Below the pieces are notes generated by a model, which saw only the letters and a program-made list of their open reading frames with translations, was not told the DNA's origin and made no database searches. A program made the position numbers and the translations under genes. DNA of 17,216 nucleotides, from contig JAOZQB010000016.1 in the NCBI GenBank assembly GCA_029932445.1, forward strand, positions 6,485 to 23,700, read 5' to 3'. The DNA comes from Bacteroidales bacterium (GTDB taxonomy: Bacteria; Bacteroidota; Bacteroidia; Bacteroidales; JAADGE01). Position 1 is the stretch's first letter. Every line of letters starts with the position of its first letter. This document shows positions 1 to 7,607 of this stretch, piece by piece.

Positions 1-40
1 AGAAGTCTTTTTTTGTTATATTTTAAAATGAGTCAACATT

Positions 41-691
41 TTACATTTTATCGCCGTATGCTAAATCTCCGGCATCACCCAAACCCGGAACAATATATGA
101 TTTTGCGGTTAGTTCTTTATCTAATGCTCCAATCCAAATAGTAAATTTATCTTTCGGCAGATGTTCTTGCATATATTCAACCCCTTCTTTTGCAGCAATG
201 ATTGTTACGATATGCGTATGTTTTGGGGATGATGTTTTTGTTAAATCTTTATGTGCTAATACCATCGACGAACCGCTGGCAAGCATCGGGTCGGAGAGGA
301 TTAGAAATTTATCTTCTATGTCGGGTGATGAAAGATAACCTGATTTAATCTCAAAACTGTTGTCTTTATGATACTTTCTGAAGGAACCGATAAATGCATT
401 TTGTGCCCTGTCAAAATAATTCAATAACCCCTGATGCAAAGGTAAACCGGCTCTTAACACAGTGGCAAGTACAATATTATCTTTAAGGATATTCATATTT
501 GAAGTGCCGAGCGGAGTTGTAATATCTTTGTTTTCGTATTCCAACTCCTTACTTACTTCATAGGCAAAAATTTCTCCGATGCGTTCAATATTCCTTCTGA
601 AACGAAGTCGGTCATTTTGAATATTAATATCTCGAATTTCAGAAATAAATTTATTTAAAATTGAATTTTGTTCGCCTAAGATATGTATCAT
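41..691 (-). CDS. upp: Uracil phosphoribosyltransferase
   Basis: Converts uracil and PRPP to UMP and diphosphate in the cytosol, the one-step uracil salvage route. The 216-residue protein has the usual family length. Visible motifs are LRAG (residues 79-82), the PRPP-binding loop DPMLASGSS (134-142, canonical DPMLATGGS), and the uracil-binding C-terminus YIVPGLGDAGD (199-209). The start is ATG at 689-691. The gene lies last in a minus-strand series, 71 bp after a nucleoside symporter and separated from it by a terminator, so it probably has its own promoter, although I see no convincing TAnnTTTG box in that gap. With the symporter and uridine kinase nearby it forms a pyrimidine salvage set. 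The two small-residue changes in the PRPP loop are conservative and should not impair function. The 40 bases downstream, to the window edge, show only a T-rich stretch that may be half of a terminator. Confidence 0.95.
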   Translation of the reverse strand: MIHILGEQNSILNKFISEIRDINIQNDRLRFRRNIERIGEIFAYEVSKELEYENKDITTPLGTSNMNILKDNIVLATVLRAGLPLHQGLLNYFDRAQNAFIGSFRKYHKDNSFEIKSGYLSSPDIEDKFLILSDPMLASGSSMVLAHKDLTKTSSPKHTHIVTIIAAKEGVEYMQEHLPKDKFTIWIGALDKELTAKSYIVPGLGDAGDLAYGDKM

Positions 692-727
692 TTTTTCGGG
701 TTTTACGGTTAAGCTCTGTTTATATAA

Positions 728-752
728 TAAAAGCGGTATAAAACCGCTTTTA
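728..752 (-). terminator. Rho-independent terminator after the nucleoside symporter
   Basis: A 10-bp stem (728-737 with 743-752, core AAAAGCGGT/ACCGCTTTT) closes a 5-base loop. Read on the minus strand it is followed by an AT-rich tract after the run of T in the stem. It lies just after the symporter stop codon and before upp, so it probably ends or attenuates the symporter transcript. Confidence 0.65.
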
Positions 753-762
753 ACTGTTGTTT

Positions 763-2016
763 TTAATGATTAAAGTTTTCCATTGCTTTCGGATCATGTT
801 TATGTTTAAATAAAACGGCAAAAAGCAGTGCAACTATTAAAGAATATACGGCAAAAGTCATCCAAATTCCTTTCCAATGAAAATCACCGGAATCTGATTT
901 AAAAAAATTATCAATTATAATACCGCTTGACCAGCTTCCCAGAATTGCTCCGAAACCGTTTGTCATCATCATAAATAATCCTTGTGCACTGGCTCTTATT
1001 TTAGGGTCGCTTTGTGTTTCCACAAACAGAGATCCTGAAATGTTAAAGAAATCAAATGCCATACCGTAAACAATACAAGACAGAATAATCATCCAAAGTC
1101 CGTCGGCAGGATTTCCCCATCCGAATAAGGCAAACCGGAGAACCCATGCAAACATACTTATCAACATCACTTTTTTAATTCCGAAACGTTTTAAAAAGAA
1201 AGGAATTGTTAAAATAAATAAAGTTTCTGACATTTGAGATATTGACATGATTATTGCCGGATATTTTATGGCTAATAAATCTTTAAATGCAGGGATTTTT
1301 GCAAAGTCATGCAAAAAGGTATCTCCGTAAGCATTAGTTAATTGCAATGATGCTCCCAATAACATTGAGAAAATGAAAAATATTGCCATTTTCTTATTTT
1401 TAAAAAGAGCAAAAGCATCAAGTCCCAAAGAGCTTACAAATGATTTTTTTTCAATATTTTTATTAACATCAATTTTCGGAAGCGTAAAAGCATATAAACC
1501 TAAAATTAAGGCAGCACCGGATGCGACATAAAACTGAAGAGCAGAAGTTTCGATATGAAATAAACTGATTGTCCACATCGCAACAATAAACCCGATTGTT
1601 CCGAAAACTCTGATCGGCGGATATTCTTTTACGACATCCATTCCTGCCTTTTTCATGGATGCATAAGAAACTGTAATTGTCAAAGCAATAGTAGGCATGT
1701 AAAAAATCATATTTATCAGCATAATCCAAAACATCCCCGAAGGTGTTTTAATTTGAGGAATTATAAACAGGGTTACAGCACCTGCAAGGTGAAAAATTCC
1801 TAATAATTTTTCGGCATTAATCCATCTGTCTGCAATAATTCCGGCAATGGCTGGCATAAATAATGATGCAATTCCCATGGTGCTGAAAATTGCTCCGAAA
1901 TCCGTTCCTGTCCATCCTTTATTTTGAAACCAATAACCACCGATTGTAATCAGCCATGAACCCCAAATAAAAAATTGGAGAAAGTTCATTATCGTTAATC
2001 TGAATTTTAATCCCAT
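763..2016 (-). CDS. MFS nucleoside:H+ symporter, NupG/XapB-like
   Basis: An inner-membrane permease that imports nucleosides with protons. The 417 residues match the length of E. coli NupG (418) and the nucleoside:H+ symporter family. Hydrophobic segments consistent with 12 membrane helices run through the protein; the first includes FFIWGSWLITIG (residues 15-26). A loop with GIIADRW (59-65) sits where MFS motif A is expected between helices 2 and 3. The C-terminus is a short charged tail after the last helix. It lies 64 bp after the bifunctional nuclease gene on the same strand and upstream of upp, and with the uridine kinase gene fits uptake followed by salvage of uridine. I cannot tell the exact substrate from sequence, so I give no symbol. 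Start is ATG at 2014-2016. Confidence 0.88.
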   Translation of the reverse strand: MGLKFRLTIMNFLQFFIWGSWLITIGGYWFQNKGWTGTDFGAIFSTMGIASLFMPAIAGIIADRWINAEKLLGIFHLAGAVTLFIIPQIKTPSGMFWIMLINMIFYMPTIALTITVSYASMKKAGMDVVKEYPPIRVFGTIGFIVAMWTISLFHIETSALQFYVASGAALILGLYAFTLPKIDVNKNIEKKSFVSSLGLDAFALFKNKKMAIFFIFSMLLGASLQLTNAYGDTFLHDFAKIPAFKDLLAIKYPAIIMSISQMSETLFILTIPFFLKRFGIKKVMLISMFAWVLRFALFGWGNPADGLWMIILSCIVYGMAFDFFNISGSLFVETQSDPKIRASAQGLFMMMTNGFGAILGSWSSGIIIDNFFKSDSGDFHWKGIWMTFAVYSLIVALLFAVLFKHKHDPKAMENFNH

Positions 2017-2080
2017 ATTAATTTTATATTATTTATTTTATTAGTAATTTGCAGATATTGAATGTATTACAATCTCTTGT

Positions 2081-2668
2081 TTATTGTTTGTTTTTACGTT
2101 TGTTTATTTCGTCTCTGATTAAAGAGGCAAGTTCATAATCTTCATTTTTGATGGCTTCTTGCATTTTCTTGTTTAATTCTTCGTCATTGAAGTTTTGAAG
2201 TTTTGTATTTTCGGGTTTTTTTTCCGATTTTTTTTCTTTTCCGATTTTTTCAATTTCATCATCAAAAATCATTGCAGCTTTATTCATTATATCTTCGGTA
2301 ACATAAATCGGTGCTTTAAAACGGAGTGCAATTGCTACGGCATCGGAAGTTCTGGAATCAAGTTTTATAACGGCATGCTCACGTTTACAAACAATCTCAG
2401 AATAAAAAATACCTTCTTCCAATCGGATGATGTTTACTTCAATAACTTCGATATGAAATGAATTTGCCATACTTACAAACAAGTCATGAGTCAAAGGTCT
2501 GTATGGTTTTAAGTTTTCTAATTGAATAGCAATAGACTGTGCCTCAGCTGTTCCTATTATTACGGGAAGTCTTCTGTTACCGTCTTCTTCTTCCAAAATT
2601 AAAGCATAAGCTCCGGAACGAGTTTGACTGTATGATAATCCTGCAATTTTTATTCGAATTTTTTTCAT
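2081..2668 (-). CDS. Bifunctional nuclease family protein (DUF151) with C-terminal UVR motif
   Basis: Belongs to the DUF151/bifunctional nuclease family, some members of which show DNase and RNase activity in vitro; the cellular role in Bacteroidota is unknown. Residues 1-130 carry the family core, including GTAEAQSIAI (39-48), RPLTHDL (57-63), LDSRTSDAVAIALR (103-116) and PIYV (120-123). A charged, lysine-rich linker (about 135-160) leads to a UvrB/UvrC-type motif (about 162-192, including EDYELASLIRDEI). This two-part layout and the 195-residue length are usual for bacteroidete members. A good TTG-N19-TAnnTTTG promoter lies just upstream, so it is probably transcribed independently of the exonuclease gene 77 bp before it. 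The symporter gene follows 64 bp downstream and may be co-transcribed. Confidence 0.88.
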   Translation of the reverse strand: MKKIRIKIAGLSYSQTRSGAYALILEEEDGNRRLPVIIGTAEAQSIAIQLENLKPYRPLTHDLFVSMANSFHIEVIEVNIIRLEEGIFYSEIVCKREHAVIKLDSRTSDAVAIALRFKAPIYVTEDIMNKAAMIFDDEIEKIGKEKKSEKKPENTKLQNFNDEELNKKMQEAIKNEDYELASLIRDEINKRKNKQ

Positions 2669-2708
2669 TGATAGGATTTGGTATAACTCAAGATTTCAGA
2701 AATTTCAA

Positions 2709-2738
2709 CAAAATTAAAAAATAGCGCTTAAACAACAA
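2709..2738 (-). promoter_or_regulatory. Bacteroidete-type promoter of the bifunctional nuclease gene
   Basis: Reading the minus strand, TTG (2738-2736), 19 bases, then TAATTTTG (2716-2709) match the bacteroidete consensus TTTG/TTG-N19-TAnnTTTG in both boxes and spacing. Transcription would start near 2702, giving a leader of about 34 bases before the ATG at 2668. This is the best promoter match in the window. Confidence 0.6.
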
Positions 2739-2745
2739 GATTTTT

Positions 2746-3456
2746 TTATGATACGGAGATGATATTTTCATCTTTAATCAATTCTTGATTTTTATATTTT
2801 AAATAAAGTTGAGCTACGGCGACAACATCTTTCTCGCAATATACGGCAATTCTTTTTATATCTTTTTCTTTATAATATATTTCTGCAACCATACTTCCGT
2901 CAATATCATCCTTGGGTGTGGGAATATTAAATATTGTTGTCAGAAGTTCTAATGATGTATAATGTTTGTAATCACCGAATTTCCATAATTCGAGTGTGTC
3001 AAGATGTTTTATTTCCCAAGGTTTTTTACCGGCAAGATTTAAAATTTCGGGGAGTTTAATACCGTTAATTAACATTCGACGTGCAATATACGGATAGTCA
3101 AATTCTTTTCCGTTGTGTGCACAAAGATATTTGTCGGGTGTATTGTATGATTTGTTGAGTAACTCATTAAAATTGTTCAAAATCTCTGATTCATCATTAC
3201 CGTAAAATGATTTTAATCTGAAAGTGTTGCCTGTAAAAAATCCGGCTGAAATGCAAATAATTTTACCGAACTCTGCATAAATTCCGGCTTTTTGATAAAT
3301 TGAAGAAGGCGTTTCTTCTTCTGATTTAATTAAATAATTTGCTTTTTTCTCCCATAATTTTTGCATCAGGGGTGATAAATCATTAAAACCGGCACAAGAA
3401 GGAACGGTTTCAATATCCAGAAATAATATTTGGGTATTTTGGATTTGGTTTAACAT
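2746..3456 (-). CDS. Predicted 3'-5' exonuclease, PolB-like exonuclease domain
   Basis: A stand-alone DnaQ-fold nuclease of the PolB-associated 3'-5' exonuclease type (PF10108-like). The three exonuclease motifs are present: Exo I LFLDIETVP (residues 11-19, D14 and E16), Exo II HNGKEFDYPYIARRM (114-128, D120), and Exo III YCEKDVVAVAQLY (206-218, D210); D153 in HLDTLELW may also matter. The 236-residue length fits the family, which carries no polymerase domain. I chose the ATG at 3456 over a TTG one codon earlier: the ATG shares its A with the TGA stop of udk (TGATG), a typical translational coupling signal. Its substrate in the cell is not known; DNA repair or end trimming is inferred from the family. 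Confidence 0.82.
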   Translation of the reverse strand: MLNQIQNTQILFLDIETVPSCAGFNDLSPLMQKLWEKKANYLIKSEEETPSSIYQKAGIYAEFGKIICISAGFFTGNTFRLKSFYGNDESEILNNFNELLNKSYNTPDKYLCAHNGKEFDYPYIARRMLINGIKLPEILNLAGKKPWEIKHLDTLELWKFGDYKHYTSLELLTTIFNIPTPKDDIDGSMVAEIYYKEKDIKRIAVYCEKDVVAVAQLYLKYKNQELIKDENIISVS

Positions 3457-4073
3457 CAATTCGATTTATTCAAATGTTTTTCAATAATTGCGGAAATTAG
3501 CTCAATTGCAACTTTATTGTGTCCGCCTTGCGGTATAATTAAATCGGCAAAACTTTTTGACGGTTCAATAAATTGTAAATGCATGGGTTTCACAACATTC
3601 GAATAACGATCCAATACTTTTTTTACGGTTCTTCCGCGTTCTGCAATATCTCTTTCTATTACACGTCCTAAACGGTCGTCATCATCGGCATATACAAATA
3701 ATTTAATATCAAAAAGATCTCTTAAAAGCTTATTTGTTAAAATTAATATTCCTTCTATAATAATTACTTTATGAGGTTGAACCGTTTTGGTTTTTGAATC
3801 GCGTGTGCATGTCAGGTATGAATATATCGGTTCTTCAATCGGTTCTTTTTTCTTTAATTTTTGAATGTGTTCTATCAACAATTCCCACTCGATAGAATTC
3901 GGATGGTCAAAATTTATTTTTTGCCGTTCTTCAAGAGGTAAATGACTGTTGTCTTTATAATATGAATCTTGTGAAAGGACTGTTACTTCACCCTTCGGAA
4001 GTTGGGCGATTAATTTTTTTACGACTGTAGTTTTGCCTGAACCTGTTCCGCCTGCAATTCCGATTAATAACAT
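3456..4073 (-). CDS. udk: Uridine kinase
   Basis: Phosphorylates uridine and cytidine to UMP and CMP, the nucleoside branch of pyrimidine salvage, in the cytosol. The 205-residue protein has the P-loop GGTGSGKTT (residues 8-16), the nucleoside-binding segment around SQDSYY (34-39), NFDHP (54-58), YSY (84-86), the Walker-B-like IIIEGIL (104-110) and the lid segment with IERDIAERGR (139-148). These identify it as uridine kinase rather than the related phosphoribulokinase. Its stop overlaps the exonuclease start by one base, so the two are probably one transcript. A TACTTTTG box at 4105-4112 gives it a likely promoter. The nucleoside symporter and upp lie downstream on the same strand, supporting a shared pyrimidine salvage role. 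Confidence 0.94.
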   Translation of the reverse strand: MLLIGIAGGTGSGKTTVVKKLIAQLPKGEVTVLSQDSYYKDNSHLPLEERQKINFDHPNSIEWELLIEHIQKLKKKEPIEEPIYSYLTCTRDSKTKTVQPHKVIIIEGILILTNKLLRDLFDIKLFVYADDDDRLGRVIERDIAERGRTVKKVLDRYSNVVKPMHLQFIEPSKSFADLIIPQGGHNKVAIELISAIIEKHLNKSN

Positions 4074-4104
4074 GTTCTTATTTTTGTTGTTGATAAATCA
4101 GAAT

Positions 4105-4112
4105 CAAAAGTA
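4105..4112 (-). promoter_or_regulatory. Candidate -7 box upstream of udk
   Basis: The minus strand reads TACTTTTG, a full match to TAnnTTTG. Transcription would begin near 4099, about 26 bases before the udk ATG. No TTG is seen at the expected spacing upstream, where a long A/T run lies, so only one of the two boxes supports this call. Confidence 0.4.
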
Positions 4113-4145
4113 AAAAAAAAAACGTATTTTTTATGAATTTTAAAC

Positions 4146-5057
4146 TTAATTTTGACCGGTTTTCATAATTTTATCAACTTTTGGATTTGTCGGGTCAATT
4201 TCTTTTAATATATTATAAACTTTTTTCTTTTCCTGAACTGGTGCTTCAGAAAAAATCTTTACAATTTCATCCGTCTTTGCAGTTAAAATGATTCGAAGAA
4301 AATATGAATCAGCTTTTCGATTATAAACTTGTTTCAGGAATTGACAAGCATTTGCAACCTGTCCTCGTCCTAATTCAGGTTTATCGGACATAACATCTAA
4401 TCCGAGACGATGATAGCGATAATAAAATTTTCTTAAAGGCGCATTTTCACTGCTTGTGATATGTTCAATTAAATAAAATCGATTGTTTTGATTGCTTGTT
4501 CCGAAAGCTTTCCAATTATTATCAGGATCAGATTGAGCATTATTCATTATTTGTTTTGCTTTATCAAAATAAACAGTTCCCGAATTTAAACCGAATGAAT
4601 CATAGTCAAGCCCGATGATGATGTATGCATAGAAAGCAAGTACCGAAGTCAGATTTGAAAGATGTGTGTTTTCGTTAAATTCAAGTGACTGTCCTTCAGT
4701 GTAGTAAAAGTCAAAATCTTTATCTTCTTTATAGTTGAATAAAGTTGATTTGTAATTTGTATTGAAAATCGGTCGTGTCGATTGTACTGAAATGTTACCC
4801 GTAAATTTATCAATCCCGTTATATTTGGAAAGGTTAATCTGAATTTGACATTCTATTCTTTCATTATTTGAAAAGACATTATTAGTCCAAACTCGATTAT
4901 TCATAAATTCATATAAATCCTTTTGCATTGCACGAAATAATTCTTCGTTACTTCCTTGAATTTGACTCCTGTTAATACTGATTCGGCAATTTAATTCTTG
5001 AGAAAGACTTTGAAAACTAATAGTGAAAAATAGGATAATAAAAAGAATCTGTTTCAT
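4146..5057 (-). CDS. DUF4835 family exported protein
   Basis: A 303-residue protein of the bacteroidete-specific DUF4835 family. The first 19 or so residues are a hydrophobic signal peptide, probably cut after SLSQ; the mature start ELNCRISINRSQIQG is the conserved opening of the family. Other family-like stretches are NNRVWTNNVF (around 53-62), ERIECQIQINLS, and YYTEGQSLEFNE. The protein is expected in the periplasm or at the outer membrane. From memory some databases name this family type IX secretion protein PorD; I have not been able to verify that and leave the symbol empty. It is last in the bamD-rpoZ-coaBC-DUF4835 cluster, 47 bp after coaBC, an order I recall from other Bacteroidales, where recN often follows; here udk follows instead. 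The molecular function is unknown. Confidence 0.85.
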   Translation of the reverse strand: MKQILFIILFFTISFQSLSQELNCRISINRSQIQGSNEELFRAMQKDLYEFMNNRVWTNNVFSNNERIECQIQINLSKYNGIDKFTGNISVQSTRPIFNTNYKSTLFNYKEDKDFDFYYTEGQSLEFNENTHLSNLTSVLAFYAYIIIGLDYDSFGLNSGTVYFDKAKQIMNNAQSDPDNNWKAFGTSNQNNRFYLIEHITSSENAPLRKFYYRYHRLGLDVMSDKPELGRGQVANACQFLKQVYNRKADSYFLRIILTAKTDEIVKIFSEAPVQEKKKVYNILKEIDPTNPKVDKIMKTGQN

Positions 5058-5104
5058 CTGAAAATAATTTGTTTAAATGTAATGAGTCAGAATTTTTTTC
5101 CGGC

Positions 5105-6304
5105 TTATAATTTAAGTAATTCAACAACTTTATTCAAAATATCTTTTGCAACTTCTGTCTTTGATTTTAACTCAAATCTTTTAATATTATTGTCTTTATC
5201 AATAATTGAAATTTTATTTGTATCGTATCCGAAACCGGCACCTTTATCTTTCAGTGAATTTAATACAATGAAATCAAAATGCTTTTTTTTAATTTTATTT
5301 TGTGCATTAACAAGTTCATTGTCAGTCTCTAATGCAAAGCCAACAGTAATTTGTTTTTTTGTTTTATGAGTGCCTAATTCTTGTGCAATATCTTTTGACG
5401 GTTTTAAATCAATACTGAGTTTATCCGTTTTTTTCTTAATTTTTGATTGCATCGGATTTTCCGGTGTGTAATCGGCAACGGCAGCTGCAAAAATTATAAT
5501 ATTATTTTCGGGAAAATATTTTTCGGATTCCAGATACATTTCTTCTGCACTTTGAACCGATATTGTTTTAATGTTTTTATTTTCTGTTTTAATATTAACG
5601 GGACCTGAAATGAGTGTGACATTTGAACCGTAATCAGCAAAAATTTCTGCAATTGCAAAACCCATTTTCCCGCTTGAACGATTTCCTATAAATCTGACGG
5701 GATCAATATTTTCGTAGGTAGGTCCTGCTGTGATTAAAACTTTGTATCCCTTAAGTTTTTTTTTTTGATTGAAAAAATCTTCCGAAAATGTTAAAATATT
5801 TTCAGGTTCAGCCATTCTGCCTTTACCTTCTAATCCGCTTGCCAGTTCACCGGTTTCGGCATCAATAATATAATTCCCGAATGATTTCAGGGTTTGGATA
5901 TTTTTTTGAACAGCAGGATGTTTAAACATATCTAAATCCATTGCAGGAGCCCAAAAAACAGGACATTTCGCAGACAAATATGTTGTTAAAAGAAGATTGT
6001 CGGCAATTCCGTTTGCTGCTTTACCCAATGTATTTGCAGTTGCCGGTGCAATGATAAAGGCATCGGCCCATAGTCCTAAGTCCACATGACTGTTCCAATC
6101 ACCGTTTTCCGGATTATAGAACATTTTTAAAACAGGTTTTTGCGATAAGGTTGAAAGGGTAAGGGGTGTAATGAACTTTTCAGCAAAAGGCGTCATAATT
6201 ACTTGAACTTCTGCTCCTTTTTTTATCAGTAATCTTATAAGAATTGCAGCTTTGTATGCTGCAATTCCTCCGGTTATACCGACAATTATTTTTTTCCCTT
6301 TCAT
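5105..6304 (-). CDS. coaBC: Bifunctional phosphopantothenoylcysteine decarboxylase / phosphopantothenate-cysteine ligase
   Basis: Catalyses two successive steps of coenzyme A synthesis: joining cysteine to 4'-phosphopantothenate (CoaB) and decarboxylating the product with FMN (CoaC). The 399-residue fusion has the N-terminal CoaC flavoprotein domain (about 1-180; GITGGIAAYKAA at 9-20, active-site H73 in SHVDLG, APATANT at 86-92) and the C-terminal CoaB domain (about 187-399; ITAGPTYENIDPVRFIGNRS at 191-210, the AAAVADY motif and the KIKKK stretch). Two CoaC signature positions are unusual: the PxMNxxMW motif reads PAMDLDMF (D123 for Asn) and the cysteine motif reads LASG (S156 for Cys). I believe similar variants occur in other Bacteroidota, so it is probably functional. 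It is third in a tight cluster, 23 bp after rpoZ. Confidence 0.92.
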   Translation of the reverse strand: MKGKKIIVGITGGIAAYKAAILIRLLIKKGAEVQVIMTPFAEKFITPLTLSTLSQKPVLKMFYNPENGDWNSHVDLGLWADAFIIAPATANTLGKAANGIADNLLLTTYLSAKCPVFWAPAMDLDMFKHPAVQKNIQTLKSFGNYIIDAETGELASGLEGKGRMAEPENILTFSEDFFNQKKKLKGYKVLITAGPTYENIDPVRFIGNRSSGKMGFAIAEIFADYGSNVTLISGPVNIKTENKNIKTISVQSAEEMYLESEKYFPENNIIIFAAAVADYTPENPMQSKIKKKTDKLSIDLKPSKDIAQELGTHKTKKQITVGFALETDNELVNAQNKIKKKHFDFIVLNSLKDKGAGFGYDTNKISIIDKDNNIKRFELKSKTEVAKDILNKVVELLKL

Positions 6305-6327
6305 GATTTAGAGGGTCTTAATTATTT

Positions 6328-6651
6328 TTATTCATCATCTTCAGGATTTCTTTCGTAAATCTTATTTTCAAGAAGTTCCTGTATGGCAATTAAGGTAGGT
6401 TTAGGTAAACGTTCATAAAATTTAGAAATTTCAATTTGTTCACGATTTTCAAAAATTTCTTCCAAATTATCCGTATATGAGGCGAATTCTTGTAATTTTT
6501 GATTTAATTCTTCTTTAATCTCTTTTTGTATTTGTTTTGAACGTTTTCCCGTAATTACCAGAGATTTATAAATATTACCTGTATCTTTTTCTAAATCGGT
6601 AAAATCTCTTGTAATTGTTGTATCGTTAGCATTTGTTTTTTTATAGTCCAT
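6328..6651 (-). CDS. rpoZ: RNA polymerase omega subunit, bacteroidete type
   Basis: The 107-residue protein matches the divergent omega subunit of Bacteroidota, which helps assembly and stability of RNA polymerase. The recognisable part is the first half, with GNIYKSLVITGKRSKQI (about residues 26-42) standing where other omega/Rpb6 proteins have the ARRANQI-type helix; the middle and C-terminal half are charged and helical, with LPKPTLIAIQELLENKIY near the end. It sits between bamD (24 bp before) and coaBC (23 bp after), a placement recalling the rpoZ-coaBC linkage seen in many bacteria. The start is ATG at 6649-6651; no obvious Shine-Dalgarno sequence precedes it. Identification rests on the motif and the context, since the family is poorly conserved. 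Confidence 0.82.
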   Translation of the reverse strand: MDYKKTNANDTTITRDFTDLEKDTGNIYKSLVITGKRSKQIQKEIKEELNQKLQEFASYTDNLEEIFENREQIEISKFYERLPKPTLIAIQELLENKIYERNPEDDE

Positions 6652-6675
6652 CTTAGTTAATGTATATTTGATTTA

Positions 6676-7497
6676 TTATAAACTTGCTGTTTGATTATTG
6701 TTTAATTTTATTATTTCTTTATCAATTATTTTTTTAATTGAATTAAGTTCTTTTGAATAGTTACTTGAAGGGTATTTTTCGGTAAAATTTTTATATGCTT
6801 TTAAAGCATCTTTATAACGCTCTTTTTGTTTAATAATGATACTGTTTTGAGCATATTTATATTTCGATTTCACAATCAAATACATGATTTCTTCTTTATA
6901 TTTCGTATCCGGATAATCATTTATACTATTTTTTAAAGCAATTGAAGCGGCATTAAAATAACCGATATCATAATATAATTTTGAATTTAAAAACGATTTT
7001 TCTTCCAGTTTAGTTCTTAATTCGTCAATTAAATTATTACATTCTTCAATACGCTTGCTGTCCGGATATTTAGAAATGAAAAGTTCAAATTCTTTTAAAG
7101 CCGTCATTGTTGCTTGTTGATCCAGTTTTGCTTTTGGGGCATCTAAATAATAACATTTAGCACTCATAAATTGAGCTTTTTCCGCATTTTTACCCTTCGG
7201 ATAATCAGTTGTGTATTTTCTGAAATAGTAACCGGCCAGAATGTAATCTTTTAAATGGTAATAAGAATCAGCATATTTATATAAAGCATCCTCACCGTTT
7301 TTTGTCATTCTCAAAGAAAGAATAACATCTTCAAGCATAATTTGAGTTTTGGCATATTTCCCTGCTTCATAATAATCAAGGGCTTTAGCATATTTTTTCT
7401 CGGGATCTTGAATTTTTTTTGCCGTATTAAATTCACAAGAATGGAGAAAACTTACTGATAATATGATTGATATAAAGAAACTTATTTTTTTTAGCAT
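6676..7497 (-). CDS. bamD: Outer membrane assembly lipoprotein BamD
   Basis: A lipoprotein of the BAM complex, which inserts beta-barrel proteins into the outer membrane. The first 20 residues are a signal peptide ending in the lipobox LHSC, with C21 as the predicted lipidated residue. The rest (about 30-270) is a series of TPR-like helical repeats, recognisable from YAKALDYYEAGKYAKTQIML (35-54), YKYADSYYHLKDYILAGYYF, and the later YPSSNYSKEL. The 273-residue length is normal. It heads the cluster with rpoZ, coaBC and DUF4835. A TAATTTTG box lies only 5 bases before the ATG, which would make the message leaderless or nearly so. The PorV/PorQ gene upstream codes for the sort of barrel this complex would fold. 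Confidence 0.9.
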   Translation of the reverse strand: MLKKISFFISIILSVSFLHSCEFNTAKKIQDPEKKYAKALDYYEAGKYAKTQIMLEDVILSLRMTKNGEDALYKYADSYYHLKDYILAGYYFRKYTTDYPKGKNAEKAQFMSAKCYYLDAPKAKLDQQATMTALKEFELFISKYPDSKRIEECNNLIDELRTKLEEKSFLNSKLYYDIGYFNAASIALKNSINDYPDTKYKEEIMYLIVKSKYKYAQNSIIIKQKERYKDALKAYKNFTEKYPSSNYSKELNSIKKIIDKEIIKLNNNQTASL

Positions 7498-7502
7498 GGC
7501 TG

Positions 7503-7510
7503 CAAAATTA
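7503..7510 (-). promoter_or_regulatory. Candidate -7 box directly before bamD
   Basis: The minus strand reads TAATTTTG followed by CAGCC and the bamD ATG. This is a full TAnnTTTG match, but it would put the transcription start at or beside the start codon. No TTG is visible at the usual distance upstream, so the call is tentative. Confidence 0.35.
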
Positions 7511-7607
7511 ATATTTTATTCTTAAAAGGAAATCTTTTTTTGAATTTATTTTTTATTGATTTAACGATATTTTTTAAAAAAAGTTACAATTCAAGATGAA
7601 TTATTAT

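Noticed and set aside
2195..2461. 88-codon plus-strand frame inside the bifunctional nuclease gene
   Set aside because: Phe-, Cys- and Asn-rich product typical of the antisense of a well-recognised gene.
5082..5369. 95-codon plus-strand frame opposite the 3' end of coaBC
   Set aside because: It lies almost wholly antisense to the conserved CoaB domain, and the product resembles no family I know.
5105..6304. CoaBC as a pseudogene because of the missing catalytic Cys
   Set aside because: The frame is intact at full length, all other motifs are kept, and the gene sits in a conserved cluster.
7575..7602. Weak hairpin and A/T run after the PorV/PorQ gene as a terminator
   Set aside because: The stem is only 5 bp (AATTC/GAATT) in very A/T-rich DNA; too weak to call.
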